Shown here piece after piece: positions 58,997 to 64,000 of a stretch of DNA of 64,000 bases. The notes below the pieces were generated by a model that saw only the letters and a program-made list of their open reading frames with translations, did not search any database and was not told where the DNA came from. Origin of the DNA: Polyangiaceae bacterium (GTDB lineage Bacteria > Myxococcota_A > Polyangia > Polyangiales > Polyangiaceae); NCBI GenBank assembly GCA_013361525.1, contig JABFXY010000019.1:186001-250000 (forward strand). The letters run 5' to 3'. The stretch's first letter is position 1. Every line of letters begins with the position of its first letter. The position numbers were made by a program, and so were the translations under genes.

Positions 58997-61900
58997 TGGC
59001 CGACGCGACGACCCAATCGCAGGACGCTCAGCCGGCCGCGCCCAAGAAGGCGAAGGCGCCGAAGAAGAAGCGCCCACTTTGGTGGCGCATCGTTCGGATC
59101 CCGATCTGGATCGTCGGCATCACGCTGCTCCTCGCGTTGCTCGGCGTCGGCGGCGGCGCCTTTTATCTCACGACCGACAGCGGCAAAGAGCGCGTGCGCA
59201 CCCTCGCGCGCGAGCGGCTTCAGAAGCGCGTCAACGGCACGGTCGAGATCGAGAGCATCGACTACGAGCTCCTCGGTGAAATCCGACTCAAGGGTCTCAC
59301 CATCAAGGACGAAAAAGGCGCCGACGCGATCGCTCTCGAAGAGCTGAAGATCGCGCCCGGCTGGCGGGAGATCGTCGGCGGTGAGGTCATCGCGATCGAC
59401 GCGCTCTCCATCAAGGGCTTGCACCTTTCGATCGAGAAGTACGCCGACGGCTCTTCCAACCTGAAGCAGCTCTTCAAGCCCTCCGACGCCGAGCCGTCGG
59501 GCGAGAAGAAGCCGTTCGACAAACGCGTCGAGCTCCGAAACATCTCGGTCGAGGACGTCGACGTCTCGGTTCGTTCACCGGACGGCACGATGCTCACCGT
59601 CGCGGACGTCGGATTTTCGGGGCACGCGAACGCAGCGCCCGCGACGAAGGACGCAGAGGTCGTCCTCACACCGCTGTCGCTCGGCTTCTTCCTCGAAAAG
59701 CCGGAGAGCCAAGGCGGGCTCAAGCTCGGCCTTCGCGATTTGAAGAGCGGCGTGACGATCGATCTGAAAGGCGGCAAAGGCACCGCCAAGCTCGACCCGC
59801 TCACCGCGAACCTGTCGTTGTCGGTGCCGGGCAAGATCGACAAGGCGTTTCCGATCGGCTGGGAGGGCATCTCGTTCGAGATCGGTGACGGCGACCTCGG
59901 CCTCTCACTCGAGCGTCTCGCCCTCGGCGCCGTTTCGCTCGCGTCGGTGCAGGTGAAAGGGCACGTCGACGACGGCTCGCTCGCCGGCGATCAGGCAGCC
60001 GATATCGTCGGGCTGAAGCTCGACGCGGCAAAGGTCAACGATCTCCTCGGCAAAGAGATCCTGCGGTCCGACATCGATCTCGAGGCGCACCTCACCGGCA
60101 CCGCGACGCAGCCTCGTGCGGATCTCTCGGTCCAGACGAAGGCCGGCGCCGCGAAGATCTCCGCGAAGCTGGATCTGTCGGAGGCCGATCGGCCGAAACA
60201 CGACATTTCGCTCGAGCTCTCGAACATCGACACCTCGGAGCTCCTCTCCGGCGCGGTCAACGCCCCGCCGATCAAGCTCTCGAAGCTCGAGGTGCGCGCA
60301 GAAGGCAGCGGCAAAGACGCGACGAGCGCCAAGACGACAGCCGAAATCAACGCGAGCGGCATCGTCGCGCGCGGCGTCACGGTCGATCGCCTGCACGTCA
60401 AAGCCAACGTCGACGGTCCGAAGATCGTCGTCGACCGACTCGAGGTCGACGGCCTCGATCAGCACGCCACCGCGCGTGGCACCTTCGACCGCGATTCGAA
60501 AGCGATCGACGTCACGCTCGACGTCGAGGGCGACGTCGGCGTCGCGCTCGCGAAGCTCCGCGAGGCGGGCATTCCGATTCAGACCAATCTGCGACCGGGG
60601 CTGATCAAGCTCGACAAAGGTGCGTTCAGCGTCACCGCGAAGGGAACCATCGGCGGGGCGATCGACGTCACCGCGAAGGGCGACAAGCTCTCCATCCTCG
60701 GCGGTCGCGCGACGATCGACGGCAAGGCCTCCCTCGAAAAAGGTGATCCCGAAAAGGGCGAAAAAGCCGTCAAGCTGAAGGGCTTCGACGTCTCGGTCGC
60801 GCTCGACGGCGTGCTCCTGTCGACCATCCTCGCGATGCGCGGCAAACGGATCCCGCCGGCGCTCGGGTTCGACGCCGTCTTGTCGCTGCACGCCAAAGGG
60901 AAAGGCACGATCACGGATCCGCTCGTCGACGCGACGATCACGGCGACGACACTGCGGCAAGACAAGGGCAACCGCGCGACGGCGACCATCGCGGCGCACG
61001 TCACGCGGGACGCGGCCAACGTCGATCTGTCGCTGCGTGACGCCGCGAAGCGCGAGGACGTCATCCTCGACGGCCACGCGTTCTTGCCGCTGTCGCTCGA
61101 CGGAGAAAAGAAGGGCATCGATCCTGTGCGGCCGCTCGACGTGCGCCTGGAGATGAAGCGCCGCCCTATCGGCGAGCTCGTGAAGTTTGCGCCTCCGCTG
61201 CTCCTCGCCGGCGCCCCCTTGCCGCAGCACGGCGCGACCGAGCTCGCCCTCGCGCTCACCGGCTCGCTCTCGCGACCGTCGGCGAAGGTCCACCTCTATG
61301 CCGGCGCGTCGGTGCTCGAGCCGGAGAGGCCGACGCCGCTGCAAGAGGTCGAGCTGGATGTCGTGCTCGGGCCCGGTGACGCGCGATCGCCCGCGTACAA
61401 GCTCGCCGCGGATCTCGGCGTTCGACTCGAAGCCGGCGCGCGCAACGTGCTCGGCGGCCACGTCGACGCGACCTTCCCGACCTCGCCTCTTTCGGGCGGC
61501 GCTGCCGGCGTGAAGTACAAGGGCCACTTCGATATCGGCCCCGGCCCGCTCGCATCGTTGCCTGCCGTCGCGAAGCTCGCGAAGGCGCGCAAGCTCGGCG
61601 GCGACGTGACCGGCAAGCTCGACGTCGAGGGAACGCGCTCCGATCTCCTCGCGACACTCGAGCTCGCCGCGACAGATCTCGTGAAGGGCTCCCCCGAAGC
61701 GCCGGCCGGCCTTTACGACGCGAACATCAAGGTCGAGGTGAAGCCGGACAAGACGGACGTCCTCGTGAGCGCGGATCTGCAGGACGTGCGCCTCGCAACG
61801 ATCGCCGGATCGCTCGGCCTCGGCGGCAAAGGCCTCCTGCCGCGCATCAAACAAGGCCTGGATCCGTCGCTCGATCTGACGCTCGACATCCCGCAGCGAA

Positions 61901-63732
61901 AGCTCTCGAGCCTCGCCGTCGTCCGCCCGAAATTGGAGAAGGCCCCCGGCAACCTGAGCGGCAGCGTGAAGCTCGGCGGCTCGTTGAAGAACCCGAGCGC
62001 ATCCGGCGGGATCAAGGTCTCGGACGTCGCGATGAGCGACGGCACCGACGGCGGCGCGGAGGTCGCGCTCTCGCTCGACCAAGCGGGGCTGAAGGCGGAC
62101 ATCGGCGTCGGCGAAAGCTCCGCGAAGGATGCGCCGGTCCTCCTCACCGCGACGGTGACGCGGGACGACCTCGGGAAGCTCTTCAAGCCGGACGGACAGA
62201 TCGCGATCGACCTCGTCGCGAAGGCCGACAAGGCCGCTCTGCCGCGCCTCCTGCCGAAGGATCTGCTCGCCGCCTCGAAGGTCGAGCCTCGCGGCTCGCT
62301 CGATTGGAACATGAAGGCGCACGCCGTCCTCGAGCGCAAAGACGGCAAGACCAAGGTCGAAGACGTCACCGTCGACGGCAAGCTCCTCCTCCTCGGGAAC
62401 GTCCCGATCCCCGGCACCAAACGCGTCTACGAGAACGTCAACGTCTCGCTCACGGGCGCGGGGTCCTCGATCGCCATCGACGGCTTGCGCCTGGAAGAGC
62501 GCGACCTCGAGGTAAAAAATCGCTGGCTCGAGCTGAAGGGCCTCGTCTCGTTCGGCGGTCTGCGCCCCAAGGTCGACGCGACCATCAAGGCGAACAAGTG
62601 GCTCCTCTTCGGAAGTCGCATGATCGGCCAGCCCGACGCCCCGCGCGGCACGCTGACGATCGACGCCACCGCGCGCGCCGAGCTGGATCGCCCGATCAAG
62701 ATGGTCACCGTCGACGTCGACAAGCTCGCCATCGAGTTTCCCGATCGCTTCGAGAAGGCTCACCAACCGGAAGATCTCCACGTCGGCGACGTCGTGTTCC
62801 TGAAGGACAAGGACGCGCCCGAGATCGGAAAGCTCGTCGTCCCCGAGAGCGTGAAACAGAAGATCGAGGCCGACGCAGCGGCCAAGGCGCCTCCCCCGCC
62901 CGCCGACAACGAGGAAGCCCCAGCGCAGCCGGCGGTCGAGACGGGTTACGACGTCGAGATCCACATCGCGAAGGGCGCGCGGCTGTTCCAATCGCCCATC
63001 GACCTCACGACCGGCGGTGACCTCGCGGTGACCGTGCGCCCAACCGGGACGAAGATGCGCGGCAAGCTCGTGATGAGCAAAGGCGAGCTCTCCCTCGGCG
63101 GCGTCATGCACCCGCTCAAAGAAGGCTCCCTCTCCTTCGACGAGGAGCACCCGAAGGGCTGGATCGACCTGAGCTTCAAAAAGCCCATGGCCGCGTGGAA
63201 ACTCCGCAACATCTCGGAAGCGAGCGCGGGCAAATCGATCGACATCCACATGTTCGGCCCGATCACCGATCGCAAGACGGTGCTCTCCGGCGCGGGCAGC
63301 CCGGGCGCGCTCTACGATCTGCTCAGCATGCACAACGTCGGGCGCGAGCGCTTCTACACCGAAGCGGATCTACCCGAGACGGTCAGCGTCGAGTTCCCCG
63401 AGCATGACGGCCTTCTCGCGCTCAGCTTCATCTCGGTGAACCTCCCGCACCTCTTGTTCCTCGACCGCGTCACCGCGTGGTCCGACGCGAACGAGGACTT
63501 CCGCCAATACGGTCGCGTCGAGCACTTCGAGGCCGAACGCTACTTCGCCGACGGCAAAGGCCGCGTCCGCGCCGCCAAACGCCCGGCCTCCATCGGCCGA
63601 AGCGAAGCCGAGCTCGAGGTCGACTACCTCTTCTACAACGACCCCCGCGTCATGTTCGGCATCGGAGGCACCGCCGGTTCCCGCGGCGGCGGCGGCCCCG
63701 GCGTCGTCTTCGAATGGTCGAGTAAGGACTAA
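58996..63732 (+). CDS. tamB: TamB/AsmA-like (DUF490) envelope protein
   Basis: 1578 residues. A basic N-terminal tail (KKAKAPKKKRPLWWRIVRIP) precedes one inner-membrane helix (IPIWIVGITLLLALLGVGGG). The rest is a long repeat-rich beta structure with an AsmA-like start (LLGEIRLKGLTIKDEKGADA) and a C-terminal DUF490 region (TTGGDLAVTVRPTGTKMRGK, MSKGELSLGGVMHPLKEGSL, GPITDRKTVLSGAGSPGALY). Such proteins form a periplasm-spanning lipid channel that meets TamA or acts alone. The ATG overlaps the tamA stop, and the stop is followed by element C. Confidence 0.93.
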   Translation: MADATTQSQDAQPAAPKKAKAPKKKRPLWWRIVRIPIWIVGITLLLALLGVGGGAFYLTTDSGKERVRTLARERLQKRVNGTVEIESIDYELLGEIRLKGLTIKDEKGADAIALEELKIAPGWREIVGGEVIAIDALSIKGLHLSIEKYADGSSNLKQLFKPSDAEPSGEKKPFDKRVELRNISVEDVDVSVRSPDGTMLTVADVGFSGHANAAPATKDAEVVLTPLSLGFFLEKPESQGGLKLGLRDLKSGVTIDLKGGKGTAKLDPLTANLSLSVPGKIDKAFPIGWEGISFEIGDGDLGLSLERLALGAVSLASVQVKGHVDDGSLAGDQAADIVGLKLDAAKVNDLLGKEILRSDIDLEAHLTGTATQPRADLSVQTKAGAAKISAKLDLSEADRPKHDISLELSNIDTSELLSGAVNAPPIKLSKLEVRAEGSGKDATSAKTTAEINASGIVARGVTVDRLHVKANVDGPKIVVDRLEVDGLDQHATARGTFDRDSKAIDVTLDVEGDVGVALAKLREAGIPIQTNLRPGLIKLDKGAFSVTAKGTIGGAIDVTAKGDKLSILGGRATIDGKASLEKGDPEKGEKAVKLKGFDVSVALDGVLLSTILAMRGKRIPPALGFDAVLSLHAKGKGTITDPLVDATITATTLRQDKGNRATATIAAHVTRDAANVDLSLRDAAKREDVILDGHAFLPLSLDGEKKGIDPVRPLDVRLEMKRRPIGELVKFAPPLLLAGAPLPQHGATELALALTGSLSRPSAKVHLYAGASVLEPERPTPLQEVELDVVLGPGDARSPAYKLAADLGVRLEAGARNVLGGHVDATFPTSPLSGGAAGVKYKGHFDIGPGPLASLPAVAKLAKARKLGGDVTGKLDVEGTRSDLLATLELAATDLVKGSPEAPAGLYDANIKVEVKPDKTDVLVSADLQDVRLATIAGSLGLGGKGLLPRIKQGLDPSLDLTLDIPQRKLSSLAVVRPKLEKAPGNLSGSVKLGGSLKNPSASGGIKVSDVAMSDGTDGGAEVALSLDQAGLKADIGVGESSAKDAPVLLTATVTRDDLGKLFKPDGQIAIDLVAKADKAALPRLLPKDLLAASKVEPRGSLDWNMKAHAVLERKDGKTKVEDVTVDGKLLLLGNVPIPGTKRVYENVNVSLTGAGSSIAIDGLRLEERDLEVKNRWLELKGLVSFGGLRPKVDATIKANKWLLFGSRMIGQPDAPRGTLTIDATARAELDRPIKMVTVDVDKLAIEFPDRFEKAHQPEDLHVGDVVFLKDKDAPEIGKLVVPESVKQKIEADAAAKAPPPPADNEEAPAQPAVETGYDVEIHIAKGARLFQSPIDLTTGGDLAVTVRPTGTKMRGKLVMSKGELSLGGVMHPLKEGSLSFDEEHPKGWIDLSFKKPMAAWKLRNISEASAGKSIDIHMFGPITDRKTVLSGAGSPGALYDLLSMHNVGRERFYTEADLPETVSVEFPEHDGLLALSFISVNLPHLLFLDRVTAWSDANEDFRQYGRVEHFEAERYFADGKGRVRAAKRPASIGRSEAELEVDYLFYNDPRVMFGIGGTAGSRGGGGPGVVFEWSSKD

Positions 63733-63743
63733 CCCCGAAGCCC

Positions 63744-63872
63744 CGAGAGGGGACGCCAAGCGCGCCAAGAGAAGAGGGAGGGAGAAGAGGGGTTCAACAA
63801 CGAAAAGAGCGAGATCAATTCTCTCGCTCTTCTTCCTCTCTCTGCCCTTGGCGCCCTTGGCGACCCCTCTCG
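63744..63872. repeat. Long inverted repeat between convergent genes (element C)
   Basis: CGAGAGGGGACGCCAAGCGC at 63744 pairs with GCGCCCTTGGCGACCCCTCT near 63851, with mismatches. The inner part has a second stem AAGAGCGAGA/TCTCGCTCTT near 63804-63831. It shares the GCCAAG...GCGCCAAG core and the purine/pyrimidine bias of element B. It lies between the tamB-like gene and the convergent gene at the window edge. It could act as a two-way terminator or as a mobile repeat. Confidence 0.85.
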
Positions 63873-63903
63873 CTCTCGACCGCTCGAGCGGAGGCGCTGC
63901 GGC

Positions 63904-64000
63904 TCAGACCACGAAGTCGAGCATCTGCAGCTCGACGATGTAGCCGCGCATCGAAGCTGCGTATTGGTCGATCAGGGTGTCGAGCTTGACGAGGACGCCG
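63904..64000 (-). CDS. C-terminal end of an unknown gene (cut by window edge)
   Basis: 31 C-terminal codons, open to the window edge: LDTLIDQYAASMRGYIVELQ then MLDFVV and TGA at 63904-63906. The frame has third-position G/C use like its neighbours. The helical, non-hydrophobic text is not enough to name a family. It converges on the tamB-like gene across element C, which is the reason for reporting it. Confidence 0.6.
   Translation of the reverse strand, partial: GVLVKLDTLIDQYAASMRGYIVELQMLDFVV

Overview
The window comes from a high-GC delta-proteobacterial genome, most likely a myxobacterium (Myxococcota). Supporting signs are MYXO-CTERM-like sorting tags on two secreted enzymes, many lipobox lipoproteins, AgmX/PglI-type C-terminal domains, VIT/vWA/TPR giants, an LCMT-type methyltransferase and a bacterial cycloeucalenol cycloisomerase homologue. 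No phage, IS element, CRISPR array or rRNA was seen. The contents are chromosomal, with one accessory type VI secretion (T6SS) module at the left edge.

Layout. 1-6.3 kb is a T6SS effector module: a DUF2169-linked protein cut by the window edge, a GNAT acetyltransferase fused to a T6SS-type tail, and a putative CNF1/BLF1-like deamidase effector. These converge on an FHA-DUF4123 adaptor, a PAAR tip and VgrG. 6.4-12 kb holds an M1 aminopeptidase lipoprotein divergent from a TetR regulator, an alpha/beta hydrolase and small proteins. 12.1-20.9 kb is a tandem pair of giant FecR-like/VIT/vWA/TPR proteins. 21-24.7 kb is a translationally coupled efflux operon (HlyD, ATPase, permease, TetR). 24.9-31.6 kb has a TPR-methyltransferase, a Cys-rich lipoprotein, a Clp-like AAA+ ATPase fused to a release-factor-2 homologue lacking its catalytic GGQ domain, a small DUF697-like protein and a secreted esterase. 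32-47 kb is mostly metabolic and envelope genes: two acyl-CoA dehydrogenases, an acyl-CoA carboxylase subunit, an SDR, a CysE-like acyltransferase, an L,D-transpeptidase, an aminotransferase and a subtilase. 47-52 kb has the cycloeucalenol cycloisomerase homologue, a CoxE-type vWA protein, a PDZ-thioredoxin protein and a cytochrome P460, with two clusters of covarying DNA hairpins. 52-64 kb carries tRNA-Arg(ACG) directly upstream of tadA, whose enzyme edits that tRNA, then a hydrolase, a nucleotide-transporter-like protein with a long tail, a zinc peptidase and a TamA/TamB pair.

The best candidates for something undescribed are the AAA+-RF2(no GGQ) fusion (27.3-29.9 kb), the CNF/BLF1-like effector with an LSGC...H motif (1.9-3.0 kb), the hairpin array with compensatory stem changes (51.5-51.9 kb), and the long inverted repeats placed between convergent genes (20.9, 52.6 and 63.8 kb). 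All functional calls are from reading the sequence; no database search was run. Most start codons are inferred from context.
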